Source of the DNA: Macrolepiota albuminosa | Lineage: Eukaryota > Basidiomycota > Agaricomycetes > Agaricales > Agaricaceae | Assembly (NCBI GenBank): GCA_027475525.1 | Contig: JAMWFC010000091.1 | Coordinates: forward strand, 1 to 64,000 | Direction of reading: 5' to 3' | DNA: 64,000 nucleotides | In this document: positions 12,707 through 24,444 of the stretch, one piece after another | Position numbering within the stretch: position 1 is the first letter of the stretch | Layout of the letters: the number at the start of each line of letters is the position of its first letter | The notes under the pieces: model-generated | What the model was told of the DNA's origin: nothing | The model's database searches: none | Seen by the model: the letters and a program-made list of their open reading frames with translations, nothing else | Translations under genes and position numbers: made by a program

Positions 12707-13532
12707 TCATGGCGCCTGGATGCAAGCCCTATTTCTCAACCAATCTTAAGAACCTGTCAGAGCTCTGAGCTTCTGGAAGCAAAGAAACGACATGCCAATG
12801 GAGACATCTTCAAGATGATCATCAAAATCTCCAAATTGCTGATGCCTGTGTTCGTCGCGCACGAGAGCGACAGCACACCGTGGAAGATCGTCTGACGCGA
12901 GTCTAAAGGATGAGCCTTGCGAAAAGGGAGCGGGATTTCCGGAGAAAGGTCGCCATGACGATGATGTAGAAAGTGAAGTGTATGGCTGTGGTGAGAGGGT
13001 AGTGAAGGAATAAGGATAATGAAAGACATTAAAAATATTGTAGACGAACGAGTAGAGCTGCTTCATCCGTTCCCAGCTTGTCTCCGTCGATCTCGAGTAC
13101 AAATCAGCGCTAGACCAGGGTATAGAAAAGGGTAGACGGACGACAAATGCTACGGCATCACTGAAGCCTTCTTTGATTTTCCCCGCTATTTTCTCCCCAA
13201 CTGGTACAAGAGAGGTGTCATCTAGACGGTCACTGGCCTGATAGTAGCCGACCAGCTTTAAGCCCACTGAGTCCGCATATTGACCTACCTTCAGCAAATA
13301 GCGCGTGATCAGTATAATATGAAAATGGTAGACAAGTACACACAAGGTCAAGGCCAATCTCCATCATAGGGCTTAGGCTTGTCCAGTGATGAAGGAGAGG
13401 CACAGCGTCCTCGATAATCACTTCGCCATCTGATTTCTTACCAAGTAGAACTCCATTTACTGGCTTGTGGGGGTGCTTGGCTGCGTGAAAGAATAGCTTG
13501 AAATAAGCTGTTGCTGAGAGCGTATAGGACAT
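12707..13532 (-). CDS. EMC8: ER membrane protein complex subunit 8/9
   Basis: EMC8/9 is the cytosolic MPN-like subunit of the EMC insertase, which places membrane proteins in the ER. Exons 13532-13344, 13288-13142, 13091-13050, 12985-12796 and 12744-12707 total 606 bases, or 201 residues, the usual family length. Recognisable parts are the start MSYTLSATAYFKLFFHAAKH, GVLLGKK, LKLVGYYQA, a short exon IDGDKLGTDEAALL, and the family signature FDDHLEDVSIDWLRN near the end. That signature forms only if the last intron is read as a GC-AG intron (12795-12745, GCATGT to TTAAG). The second intron has a weak GTCCGT donor. It lies about 300 bases downstream of the RRP9 start, on the same strand. It appears intact. 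Confidence 0.92.
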
Positions 13533-14437
13533 GACGGTTCGCGATCAACCCAAGTCGAAAGCATCTTATCTAAATCTTATCAAGTATGAGTTTGAGGGAC
13601 GCCTGTCCGGTTCATCTGATGGTTGTCGGGTCCATTGGTTCATTTCTATACCAAGCTCCGATCCTCGAATTCGCTTCCTTTTTTCTGGAGCTCATAAAGG
13701 TTCTGACTAGAATGGATTTAACAACAATGTAATGCAGTTCTTCTGAATTGCTAATTGTACCTGGAGCCATCAAGTTTTGACTGTCTCAGGCTGGACCTTG
13801 TAAACAACAAAGCCCGCTGAGAGCCATGTTGCTTAAACGACCTTCTCCGATAACCCCGAACCTTACCTAGAAGCGATACTTCCTTTCTTTGCTAGTGTCT
13901 AGCGGAACTTGCTAGGTCTTTTTGATACTCGTATCAATGCCATATAAGGCTGAGCGACGATCAGCCATGAAACACAGCCACGCCGTACCTCATCGGCTAT
14001 GGATTGTCGGTCCCGCCACTCATATCACAGGCAATTGCCTTCTGCACAGGTTCAAGGGGTCTTTCATCATGATGCGCTCCTCGTCCATGTTTTTTTCTCT
14101 CCTTACGCGTGGCATGCCCTTCATTTCACGAGGTTATCAAACCGTCCTGTGGGCGTAGTAAGCGAGAATGCGATACAAAGGTCCCGCAGGATCGCCAAAG
14201 AATCACGTTATCAAAACTCATGTTCGCTATTGGCTATAAATGGATGCCACGTTAGCATTCTTTGGAAGTTTTCGGAAGTCTTGCAGTTTAGAGGCTGTAC
14301 GCCGGGAGTGGAGTCATTTTGAGTCCTTTGATCTCTCCTTGAACTTTAACGTGAAAATATATTTATATGTTCGTTCCTTCTCAATAGTCATTCACACACC
14401 AATCCACCAGCCTCGTCTTTCGCATTCGTTCTAAGAA
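13533..14437. other. Divergent promoter region of EMC8/9 and the DUF6699 gene
   Basis: The two flanking genes point away from each other, so this stretch should hold both promoters. A pyrimidine-rich segment (CTTTCGCATTCG) lies just before the downstream ATG. No coding exon could be supported. Confidence 0.4.
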
Positions 14438-15091
14438 ATGCCAGGCAAACACGTCCGATTCGCAGAAACTAATGTGATCCACACACCGCCGACTCTTTCG
14501 CCATTCTCTTACCTCCCTTTTCCCTGGGCATCATCGACTCCTCCCTTTTTCTCGAACAATCTTCCCAGCACATCGTGCATTTCTCCCCCCTTCCCACAAC
14601 CAATCAAACCAAGTAGAATCCACCCTCTACTCGAATCGTCCTGCACCCCAGTCCTTAACTTTGATCTGAGACAGTCTCCAACGACTATCACGTCTAACCA
14701 GCAAAGGATATTGAGAAAAACTCTCTACGAACCCGCAACAGCGCCACCCCTCCAGTCGCTTACAATCATCATTCCTGATCTTCCGTGGACAATTACTGTG
14801 AACGCCTCGCGCGGATATGTGACCGTTCAGGATGTCCTCGATGAGCTGTACTACTCCCTCCGCAAGAACATCTCAGCACAAGAGTTTCACGTCTTACCAA
14901 ACGATCAGGCCAGGTGGAGGGTGACGATGGCGTATGAGCAGCGTTATCGGCGGATTACAAGTCCACGCGAGTACGACGATGAGAAACGTCGGGGCGTCAC
15001 TCGCGTGGATTTTTTGATGGGCCGCAACAAGTTCGCGGGGCTCTCGCCGACGACTTTCGAGCCTGAGCGTTTCCTTTTGTATGCGAAATGA
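14438..15091 (+). CDS. DUF6699-type domain protein
   Basis: A single-exon frame of 217 residues. The first 90 residues are Pro/Ser-rich and start with MPGKHVRFAE, an opening I associate with this basidiomycete family. The second half has the compact pattern of DUF6699: SLTIIIPDLPWTITVNAS, then VTVQDVLDELYYSLRKNIS, and near the end VTRVDFLMGRNKFAGLSP. These proteins are common and multi-copy in mushrooms, and their function is unknown. The ATG has a good context (AGAAATGCC). The family call rests on remembered pattern rather than an alignment. Confidence 0.72.
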   Translation: MPGKHVRFAETNVIHTPPTLSPFSYLPFPWASSTPPFFSNNLPSTSCISPPFPQPIKPSRIHPLLESSCTPVLNFDLRQSPTTITSNQQRILRKTLYEPATAPPLQSLTIIIPDLPWTITVNASRGYVTVQDVLDELYYSLRKNISAQEFHVLPNDQARWRVTMAYEQRYRRITSPREYDDEKRRGVTRVDFLMGRNKFAGLSPTTFEPERFLLYAK

Positions 15092-17067
15092 ATAGGTATG
15101 GTTCTCGGTCCTATGGAGCCAAAATCATCTTCTAAGCTGTTCATAGTGGAGACTTGGGACTAAGAATGGCGAACAATCCAAGATTACAGACTAGCGCTCT
15201 GCCTCAAATGATCTAAATCCGCTAATGTGAATTATCGATTTTCGGAAGTGTTAAGTAGATATCGACTACAGCACTACTTGTTGGATGCATTGCGCACGCT
15301 ATATCAGCGTTCATATCTTCCTGGCAGGGACAATGCAACTGGGGAAACCGCAACAGATTTGATTACAGGACGGAGGAACGAGGAAGTAGGAAGTAATACA
15401 AAGAGCGGCGGAAATTTACCCTTTCAATACTTGTATGTAGCAAGTATTATGTAGCATGGACTGAGGAAGACTTCGTTTTAGTTTTAGGCTAATCCAGATT
15501 CAAATTTACATGCTTAAATCAATCCTCCAAAGCTTCTGAGAAATCCTCCTTTTCTTCCCTGAAAAATCTTTCCTGCTCCTGCTCCTGCTCCTGCTCCCTA
15601 CTCGTCACTCAACTCCTCATCCACTCCTCCGGTTCCTTGAATAGCCTGTTCTCATACTCAACGCATTTTTTCTGTAACTCTGATTGGAGATCTACCTTTC
15701 CTCTCCTCCATGTTCCTGATTTGCACATTTCTTCCCATCTTAATTCTTCAAATTTATACTTTTGATCACTTGAAGCATCCAGGAATTATTCCTGCAGGTC
15801 TTCTGAGCTGTCAGTTTAGGAACGAGCTTTTCTCGGACTGCCTCAGTATTTTTTCCAAGTTTGTTCCGTTAATATTGTCCTTTCAGGAATTCATTGCGAT
15901 TTTCGTCTCGTTGGAGGTAAAGATGCTGCGCCGTCCTTGTAGCTTTTCAAACGTCTTCATTCTCTTCTTTAACTCCTGGAACTCTGCACCTTCGCGTTCA
16001 CTAGAAGGTATTGGGGGGTCCTTTTGTATGTTTGAGCCTCCTCTTCAAAGAAAAATTCAGGGATTGTCGACAAAGGGCTTCCCATCACTGAGAAGGTCTC
16101 CAAGTTTCCGTTCGTTTGCACTGGAGTAACGAGCGCGGCTGACAATGTTTCATGTCTCAAGCCGTTCTTCTGCCACCGCAAACGGAGACTTTCTGTACGC
16201 AACACTTGAAAATGCATCGGATCTGTTGAAATCGAATTCGTATTGCTCTATGGACCGGAAAAGAGGGTCTGGATGTAAACTGAGGTCCCAACGATGGCGC
16301 AAGAGCGGGTCGAGGCGGCGAGCTCACGGCCACAAAAATCTTGTTTTAATTACTCTTCAGGATTTCCTCAAGTTCCGAGATCTAGAATGGATCGAGATTT
16401 TTCCACCCTGGTGCAAAAATTCTCATTGGCTAATTAATCATCACGTCTCTTTCCTTTTATAATCCTGCTGTGGCCAACGTGTACGGTCTCTCTGTTCATG
16501 CGCAAATAGAGCTTCTTCTGCCTCAGCCGTTTTTTGAGACCTCTCTTCCTGATCTCCTTGTGGAGTTCTCATCGAGAGGTCCACGTTTTCTGTCAAAGAT
16601 TTCATCGAATTCGGCCAATGGAAGGTTGAACTCGTCCTGTCGTACACGATCTCCAGTTTCCTAGGTCTCCTCTTGTTCTTCAAATCGTTGCTGGAAACCA
16701 CATAGACTCAATTGGAAGACTTTGTTCCGAGGTCCTTCAGACCATGCATAGCGTCTGCTGGATTGTGTACAGCTCTAATTGCACTTGGTGAAAGCAAAGA
16801 TTGGCCTGTTGAAGCGCAATCTAGCGATTCAACAAAAGAAGTCAAAACCTCGTGATCACTGTCGAGTGTGAATAGTGAGCGTGCAGGGCGCAAGGGCACA
16901 GCCGCCACAAGTAACAGAGATGATATGTTACATGGTATCAGTGAAAACAGTAAACCAAGAACCAGATTTTCTTCAATAGGCGAAGAAGGGCGTGAGACGT
17001 ACTACTCTGCCACGGGCACAGCAAGCATGCTGCAGTAAATAAAGGAGAACAACAGGTCGTACTTTTA
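15092..17067 (-). pseudogene. Region with possible remains of a minus-strand gene
   Basis: On the minus strand a frame begins at 16908 (MAAVPLRPAR) and runs to a TGA at 16710-16708. The same frame then continues without a stop to 16441 with a charged, helix-like segment (DQEERSQKTAEAEEALFAHE). A further charged frame follows at 16217-15969. If the TGA was once CGA the two first pieces form one chain. A (CTGCTC)-type hexamer repeat lies near 15573-15600. No family is recognised and no full gene model could be made, so this may be a decayed gene or chance. Confidence 0.25.
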
Positions 17068-19269
17068 TTATGAAGCAGTTGAGGCAGGCATGTACGTTTC
17101 CAAGAAGTTAGCAGTCTCCACATTACCCAAGCTGACCGCAACATCCATGGACGTCTGTCCCTGAGGATTTTTCTCCCACTTAGACCATCCCCTATCCAAA
17201 AGGACCTTCACCATCTGCGTATGCTGCAATTTCGCTGCTTCATGCAGCGCCCACGCTGGCCTGCGTGCACGGTGGTCCAGGAGGTAGGCCACGACCTCAG
17301 GGTGATCATTTCTGAGCGCAAGATCAACAGGTGCCATGGGGGCGTGTGTGCTGCCCGAGAGAGTCTCCAATGACGCACCCCGTTCGACAAGAGCGGCGAC
17401 AGCGTCCGACTTCCCATGAAAGGCCGCGACATGCAAAGCAGAGAATCCCCGACTATCAACTTAGTTGATATATCCTGGTCTCCGAGCTAGTATATCAGTG
17501 ATGGCCCGCACATCTCCTTTGCGGGCGACAGTGTGGAGCAGAGGCATCTCCGAAGTGGCGCTACTTGTGGACAGGACATCTGCGCCCCATTGTAGCAGCT
17601 TTTTGGTGAGATCGTGGTCACCTTTTAGTATGGCTGTACGGTATGCCCTGTCCAGCTTCTCCTGGACCTTCCTTCGCCAGTCGCGTTTGGCGCGGACAAG
17701 AGGAAGTTCCATGTATGAAGCTTTATCGGAGGAAGTTTCCGTCTCTGTTGTCGTCAATAGAGTGTCGAGAAACTGGACACACGGAGTTTGTTCTATTGTG
17801 TCATGGGTCCCGGGAGGCACTGGTTTTCGCTTGGAAAGCTTTTTGAGGGAGTAGTCAACTACAACTGGGAATAGTTCATGTGTCAAAATGTTTCCTTTGG
17901 CGGTCTCGAAGTCAACCTCGGATACTTGACGTGTCTCAACGACCAGATCCTGGAGGAGGGCTGTCCAGTCGTGGAGTAGCCCTGTGATTGCTTCAACAAC
18001 GACGTCCTTTACAGACTGATTGGACGAGTGGTCAAATGCCCAGCATAAAGCATCACATATGATCTCGTTTGCAGAAAAGAATGTCTTTTTCAGTGATCTA
18101 CCAGTCACGATAGGGAACACGGCACGATATTCAGCCATCCGTCGGGTGCTTCCGGGGAAGGCTGGCCAGTCATAGTCCTTTAGGGATGGGAGCTTGCGGT
18201 ACCTCAACCATTGCCAAAAGAACATCAAGGCCTGTTTCACCAAGTGCAACGGGTATATCATATATTGAGAGATGTCCCAGGTGAAGGGTATGCGGTAGGG
18301 GCAGTCGATAAATACAGCTTGGAGGACAAAGCTACCAGAGTAGAAGACAGACGCAACACCAGAGATGGCGACGATAGTCCAACAAAGGGGGCGAGAGAGC
18401 TGGAATGCATAGAGTGCAAAGCCGATGAGAAAGAGCATCAGAGAGATGTGAAGTATGAGTGGAAGACTTTCGACGACAGTTGGGAGACGCCACTTCATGA
18501 AGCCTCTAAAGCGGTAGTGGCCAACGAGAGCACGATCCTTGGCACTCCCAGAGACAATCAGAGTATATGACTGCAGGAAGGACCCGTGTCAGGATGAAGC
18601 TGGGAAGAATGCAGGTAAAAAATTGACTTTCACACCTGGATCCATTGCTTGACTAATACTGCCGCAAGGGCAGTCAACAAGGACAATGCAAGGCTGGCGA
18701 AGAAGAGGCCATTCACCCATAGGTCAATCGTACTATGAGTGGGGCTGCCAGGAGCGAGGGCAGCAGCAGGGACATCATTGATGCGGGTACTGTTCCCCCC
18801 TGCTCTGAGTAGCTGGTTGTTCTCCACAAGCAGGGCAGCTATGATCAGCGTGTTGTCCGGCGATAATGCTGGGGAAGTCGTGACGACAAATGTTGCGACT
18901 ACGCCCGAGAATAGCGCGGCCTGTCTTCCAAGTTCACAATTTACAAAAAAACACTTGCCCTACAGATAACAAGGGCACGTACGAAAGTAAGGAGGTTATC
19001 GACGACGTTCCGAAAGTTCTGGATCATTGCCGCGTCGTAACTCTCACGTTCATCAAGGTAGACGTTCCACACGCGAGCATTCTCCTTTGCTTCATCTCCG
19101 CTGTCATCCTTGGGGTATATCTGCCTATAATCGCTTTTCCTGAAGTCTTAACGAGTACTTCGTCAGTTTGTGCCTACGTGGGATGAGGAGGGAGGAAAAT
19201 GAAGAACGTACTACTGGAGTCAGTGCCGGCTGGGACTTGCAAGGAGGAAGAAATGAGCTCTGCCATCAT
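17068..19269 (-). CDS. DUF6535 membrane protein with C-terminal ankyrin repeats, interrupted
   Basis: Minus-strand exons 19139-18983, 18920-18636 and 18570-17068 join in frame; the first exon near 19269 (MMAELISSS) is uncertain. The N-terminal half is DUF6535, a mushroom-specific membrane domain: ARVWNVYLDE, DNLLTF joined to AALFSGVVATF, DNTLIIAALL, the helix LFFASLALSLLTALAAVLVK with QWIQ, then GFMKWRLPTVVESLPLIL. Two more helices follow at about 18430-18280. After about 300 residues come ankyrin repeats (MPLLHTVARKGDVRAITDIL, GFSALHVAAFHGKSDAVAAL, AWALHEAAKLQHTQMVKVLL). A TAA at 17463-17461 lies inside the first repeats; the same frame then runs on to 17068 with intact repeats. No intron fits. 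The natural protein may therefore be truncated, or the copy may be a young pseudogene. Function unknown. Confidence 0.82.
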
Positions 19270-20329
19270 GCGTCTCTGTGCTTGACCAAAATTGCCCAAC
19301 GAAACTGCAAGGAGATGGCGAAAGGGATGGAAAAGCACTCCACCTATTCAATCACACCACCATCTGCAGCGCTTCCTCGGATCAATCACCAATCACATCC
19401 AGTCAAGAAACCACAGAAGGAGCGCCCGAGCACAAGAATAGATACCACAAAAGTTTGAGCATGCCCACATGTCGCTATCCGGAGGCTTAGGCGTCTGCCC
19501 ATTGAGTGTACTTTCTACAAGGAGGCTAGTAAAGGATGGTAGGGCTCTAGAGGCGATACGGAGCATGACGAGAGGTCTTAGTCTCGGTAAGGTATGCATC
19601 ATTGAAATCAGTTGACCAAGGTACTCAAGGTGTTAGAACCGTGGAATACTCATGGGCCGTGGGCGGCATCGCGGTGATCACATAATACGTTACTCCATAA
19701 GGCGTCCACTCTTATTGTGCATAAACTGCAATAAGGACAACGCTTGATTAAGCTTGAGCTTGATTGATGGACTGGATCCTTATATTTGAACATTCGTGAA
19801 CACACAATTGGACCAACTTACTTCGTTATTCGAACCTGGTCAACTTCTGCCAACATGCTAGAACGTGTTCCATCGCTGTCGCCTACAATGACATCGGCCT
19901 CTGCTGGCCCGATATGAGAGCCTACGGACAGAAAAATAACCCCTCAGAAGTCCGTCTGAGATAACAGAGAGAACAACTGAGGCTAAGAGACACGAACGCG
20001 AATTTACTTCCGGAATCACGTGACCACATCTATCAGCTGACTAAATAGACCTTTCTCGATCGTCGCAATCACTCACCCCACATTCCTTTCATCCATTCAC
20101 TCTCCGGACAATGGTCCCATTGCCACGGTCTTCCGTATATATATTCCTCTCTCTATACCGAACCATCAGGCAAATATATAGCTATTATTTTTCATTGATG
20201 CAATACTAATGCTGTACTCGTAGACGTACTCACAGGGCGTCGGATTAATACGTTAGATTGTAAAAGCACGCGGCCACACTCTGAATTTGTAGTCCGAGTT
20301 TTTCGTTCAGACGCATCGGTCAAGGTCAC
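19270..20329. other. Intergenic region, divergent promoters
   Basis: It separates the minus-strand DUF6535 gene from the plus-strand gene at 20330. AT-rich TATA-like stretches occur around 20146-20185. No gene, repeat or RNA was recognised. Confidence 0.4.
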
Positions 20330-20806
20330 ATGATCATGTTTCCCTCTTCTGGTGACCTTAGTCCCGTCTCATTTTTAACTCCCATGTTCTCATCTTTTCC
20401 ATATGAACAAGCCGCCCGCCCTTTGTCACACTCCCATAACTTCTCCCATTCAATGACTTTCAACTTGGCCGTGTCATTTATTATCGTGTTTATGAGCATC
20501 GCCTTGGGTATCTGCTTGGTGTATTGCCGTATAGCTCCCGCCACCAACGACCGATTCTTCGATCCTACCAAAGGCGGCTTAGATCTATCTTCGCCTGGGC
20601 TCTATGAACAGCGATTAAAATCCCAACCTCTCGATACTGCCTCCTTCATCTGCCAATTGACCACAGCATCCTCCTTACTTGCGGAACACCACGCCCGTTT
20701 TATGGTCGATGTCACTAATATCAGACGTGCGATCGATGCTTTTGGAGAAGACCGTGTCAGCTCGCGAAGAGACGTTCAAATTGCTCATGATGCCCACTTG
20801 AAGTAG
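20330..20806 (+). CDS. Single-pass membrane protein, unknown
   Basis: A 158-residue frame with one strong membrane helix at about residues 44-67 (LAVSFIIVFMSIALGICLVY). A soluble tail of about 90 residues follows, charged towards the end (RRAIDAFGEDRVSSRRD). A second Met two codons after the first is an equally good start. No known domain is seen and no intron is needed. Confidence 0.4.
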   Translation: MIMFPSSGDLSPVSFLTPMFSSFPYEQAARPLSHSHNFSHSMTFNLAVSFIIVFMSIALGICLVYCRIAPATNDRFFDPTKGGLDLSSPGLYEQRLKSQPLDTASFICQLTTASSLLAEHHARFMVDVTNIRRAIDAFGEDRVSSRRDVQIAHDAHLK

Positions 20807-21872
20807 TCAGACAGTCTCTCGCTCTCAAGTCGTTCTGTGTTTCCTTCTTGTCTGCATATTCCATCGGCACCAACCCATCAGTCTCATTGTCTGTAATCAC
20901 AAGCTATCTTTAGAGAATGACTTAGGAGTAACATACCTCTCCGGTACGTTTCCTCAATCGGATTAATTCACTTTTCTTTCTGTAATGACATTGTCATCTT
21001 CTAGTCTCGTCAAAAGAAATATTAAGAGCGCTTGTATATTAATAGAATATCTACTTCAGCCCTTAGGTTACATCCTGTCCCATGCTATGATACCATTCCA
21101 CATAATATATCACGAGTCCTGCGTTACCTTCAGGAATTTCAGCGGCTACAGTAGCAGATATACCGGCATTAATTTAAAAACATCTTGTCTCTACAAATTT
21201 CATGTCCAAGTGTAAGACAAAGCCCCATGAAACGCAATGAACGAAAGGAAAATTGAAACTTTAAATCCATATCATGAAACTCTGAGAGATACCTACCTGG
21301 AGCAGAAGAAATCCTTCGACAGAATCTATTGATCAAGTCTTTCTGATTTCCAAAAAAAAATTGAACAACAAGGAGACCCAGGCTGGACGAATTCGACTGG
21401 ACTAAGTGAAACCTTCGACAGAACTCACCGACGTATACAAGAATTGTACGAGAGCGTTGAAGCAGGACGAGGAACTGTACTTGCTCAGGAACAGAGGGAT
21501 TGTATACGAGCGTTTGAATTTGAACAGACATCCTTGCATACAATGCCAAACAAAGGAAGCCTCTGCAGAAGGTCGAGTTGATCAAACATTATGTAAGAGA
21601 ATGGGTCTGCTCTACTTCACTGAAGACGAGAGACGCACGACGGAATATCGATGAGATGAGATGTCGTACTCAAAAATAAGCCAAGCCCTCTATAGTTACT
21701 CTCCCCGTATCGAATTATATATATGTTTATATGTTGAATTCAAGGTTTGAACATTGCCATCGGCGCATCATCGGTCGATTAATCCCCCTGACCCACTCTA
21801 TTTTGTACCTGCTTACTTCTCACACATGTTACTTGTAAGTGTTGCCAAGTTGAATGATAAAAAATGATAGAA
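20807..21872. other. Intergenic region
   Basis: Frames at 21406-21654 (plus) and 21585-21169 (minus) overlap and look like chance. Nothing else was identified. Confidence 0.35.
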
Positions 21873-22660
21873 TTAATATTTTTGTATAACAACCTTCGAC
21901 GTGTCAAGAGAATCATCACGAGGAACCACTATTGCCACCATTGCCACCATTGCCACCGTTCCCGCCATTCCCTCCCCCACCACCATTCTTTCCGCCGCCA
22001 TTCCCGCCGTTCCCGCCATTACCACCATTACCACCAGACCCTCCCCAACTACTTCCACCATTACCCCCATTTCCACCGTTGCCTCCATTCCGCCATTACC
22101 ACCATTACCACCAGACCCTCCCCAACTACTTCCACCATTACCCCCATTTCCACCGTTGCCTCCATTCCCGCCATTCCCTCCACCACCACCATACTTTCCG
22201 CCACCACCATTGCCACCGTTCCCGCCATTGCCGCCATTACCGCCATTACCACCGTTCCCGCCCCACGAATCCTTCACCCATCCCCCATTCCCCCCATTGC
22301 CTCCGTTCCCACCATTCCCACCACGTCCACCGCCGCTATAAGGATAAGGACTCCACCAGCCGTTGTTCCAACCATCTTTGCGCCACCGGCTATTCCCGCC
22401 ATTCCCACCATTTCCGCCATTTCCGCCGTTACCTCCACGGCCACCTTGATTATAGTATGGGTATGATGGGTAGTAGTTCCAATTATTGTAGTACCCTCGC
22501 TGATGGATGGAACGATCAGGACTATGTGGGAATGAAAAAACACGGAAGTACGAACCTTGTCGAGAGTGTTGTGATGATCAGTGGTAGTAGGTGCACCAAG
22601 TGAGGGCAGGATGAGCGCTGTGTGGCTTAGGATTGCGGTGGCGAAGACAGAGAACTTCAT
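21873..22660 (-). CDS. Secreted glycine/asparagine-rich repeat protein, frameshifted by a 77-bp duplication
   Basis: Exon 22660-22556 encodes a signal peptide (MKFSVFATAILSH, cleavage likely near SLGA). A 56-base intron follows, and exon 22499-21873 encodes an aromatic stretch (YYNNWNYYPSYPYY) and many Asn-Gly-Gly units broken by WRKDGWNNGWW and KDSWGG. This looks like a small secreted or wall-associated structural protein. The repeat tract is disturbed by a 77-bp tandem duplication (22014-22090 and 22091-22167). Because 77 is not a multiple of three, the Gly pattern is lost after it and the frame ends at 21873. Without one copy the Asn-Gly-Gly frame would end at a TGA at 21918-21916. Proline-rich frames on the plus strand are shadows of this gene. 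Confidence 0.7.
22014..22167. repeat. Exact 77-bp tandem duplication in the glycine-rich gene
   Basis: 22014-22090 and 22091-22167 are identical. The duplication lies in the coding repeat tract and shifts the reading frame. Confidence 0.9.
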
Positions 22661-22744
22661 GATTGTTGTGCACCAAGTGAGGGCAGGATGAGCGCTGTGT
22701 GGCTTAGGATTGCGGTGGCGAAGACAGAGAACTTCATGATTGTT
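22591..22744. repeat. Exact 77-bp tandem duplication of the signal-peptide segment
   Basis: 22591-22667 and 22668-22744 are identical. The upstream copy adds an ATG at 22737 (minus strand) that reads the signal peptide and stops at a TGA overlapping the true ATG at 22660, as ATGA. Confidence 0.9.
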
Positions 22745-24444
22745 GAATTTGGAGAGTGCGATGCAATGCAGTGAATAATCGGTAGGTAGGCAGAGAGACT
22801 CTGTGTTGATAGAGTCCATAGTCAATTTCCCTTGCCTTTTATACCTGAGGATAGACCTTGACAAATGAGCGGGGTTATGTGGCGTTAGGGGCTGTCTTAG
22901 ATCATTCATTATTCTAGGGGCCCTTGATGGGCGACCCACTCAGAGGATTGAGGGGCTTTGCACATGCACAATCGTGTGCTGTGAATAGGGAATAAGGAAT
23001 AGGGAGATTACACATGAATTAGGAGATCATTATGTTAGGAGAGTGGCGTCTCGTCAGGCAGTGATCAGGAAACAAAGATTCAAACTGTGTAGGAGGGATC
23101 AAGGAAGAAAGCCTGAAGAAAGAGGGGTTAGCGTGCTTCAGAGATATGATTATTAGTGCATAAGATTATATAGAGAGAGGCGAGTATGACAATGGACACT
23201 TGTGTAAGAGCATGCTACGGTTGTTGTACTAGTACGCCGCCTGATTCACAGCTCAAAATGTGTGTGAGCTTTCCACAATTACATGAGAGAGTGAGCCGAG
23301 GAGATGACGTTTAGCGTTAACTCTGGCAACGATGTACTAGGAGGAGAATTCCACCGTTGTTGTACTAGTACGATGCCGGAATTAGCATTTAGAATGTGAA
23401 TGAATGGATTAGACAGCCAAGCTTTGCACGATTATCCTTTCGTTCGCCAGTCGATGAGTTTGGTGTTCAATGTTGTTGGAGTCCTTAATACCACCCATCA
23501 ACCTCGCTATTGTGGCGTCTCACTCTCTTGTCATTTTTCTTCCCTCGGTCCTCCCATTGACCCTCAGGAGTACTACCCTATTGTCACAGGCACACATTAC
23601 TATGCCTTCATACACCCACCTCAGTCAACCATACGTTGAACCGAGGCTTATACATATATCAGTCTGATATTATGATAGACTAAATAAAGGGTTTTAACAA
23701 AAGTGCTATTCTTTGGAGTGACTCGCTCTTTGGACTTGACAGAAGACAGAAGACAGAGATATCTGGATTCTGCAGAAGTTTTGTCAGATTAGTCGAGTAT
23801 CCTGGTGTACAATGGCAGCGTTTTGCGGAGTTGGGAGGGGAACAATGTATTTTAAATCTTCGATTTTTTTCTACCACGTACCTTTTTAATCTGACTTTTT
23901 GACCTTGACTATGTCCATTAATCACATTTGAAACGATCGTTCATCCTGTCCATCAGAGCCCAACCCATGGCAAGTAACCCAGGCTAAGGGCATATTTATC
24001 AGGTATATTTAGACAGAGTCATTCAATCTATAGTCTTTGGGTGATCTACTGATCGTCCAACAGCCAGAGGCGGTCAGCTGAATCATCTGCTGGGGACCTG
24101 AAATGCACAGCGCTTTCTAACAGGTGTATTGGTGCATTCCAAATATGTCAGGTGCAAAACCTTTTATAGAATAGGAAGAAGTAAATTCCATAAGAAAAAT
24201 TTGTCATCAATCTTCTGTATCTTGGAGATTTCAGTATTGGCACCGGAAAGTCTGGAAACTGTTCTGTCATAATACTATCAAAGGAGCTGATGCAACCATC
24301 ATGAGCTGAATGCATAGTCCGCCTATAACAGTTTACTAGAACAAGAGACCCTTTACACCTACAGTACTCAACACACTGAACAACAGAATGATTTAAAGAC
24401 CGTTGCTACTGAATAATGAATAGGGATCAGCAGAGCTTTCACTC
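22745..24444. other. Intergenic region
   Basis: This stretch lies between the glycine-rich gene, whose promoter is here, and the 3' end of the terpene synthase gene. A 17-base direct repeat with a palindromic core (GTTGTTGTACTAGTACG) occurs at about 23219 and 23354. No gene was supported. Confidence 0.4.

Noticed and set aside
21901..22603. Long proline-rich open frames on the plus strand
   Set aside because: They are antisense shadows of the Asn-Gly-Gly repeat gene, which has a signal peptide and a clean intron on the minus strand.
23400..23639. 79-codon plus-strand frame
   Set aside because: No helix, signal or family pattern, and no supporting intron or neighbour.
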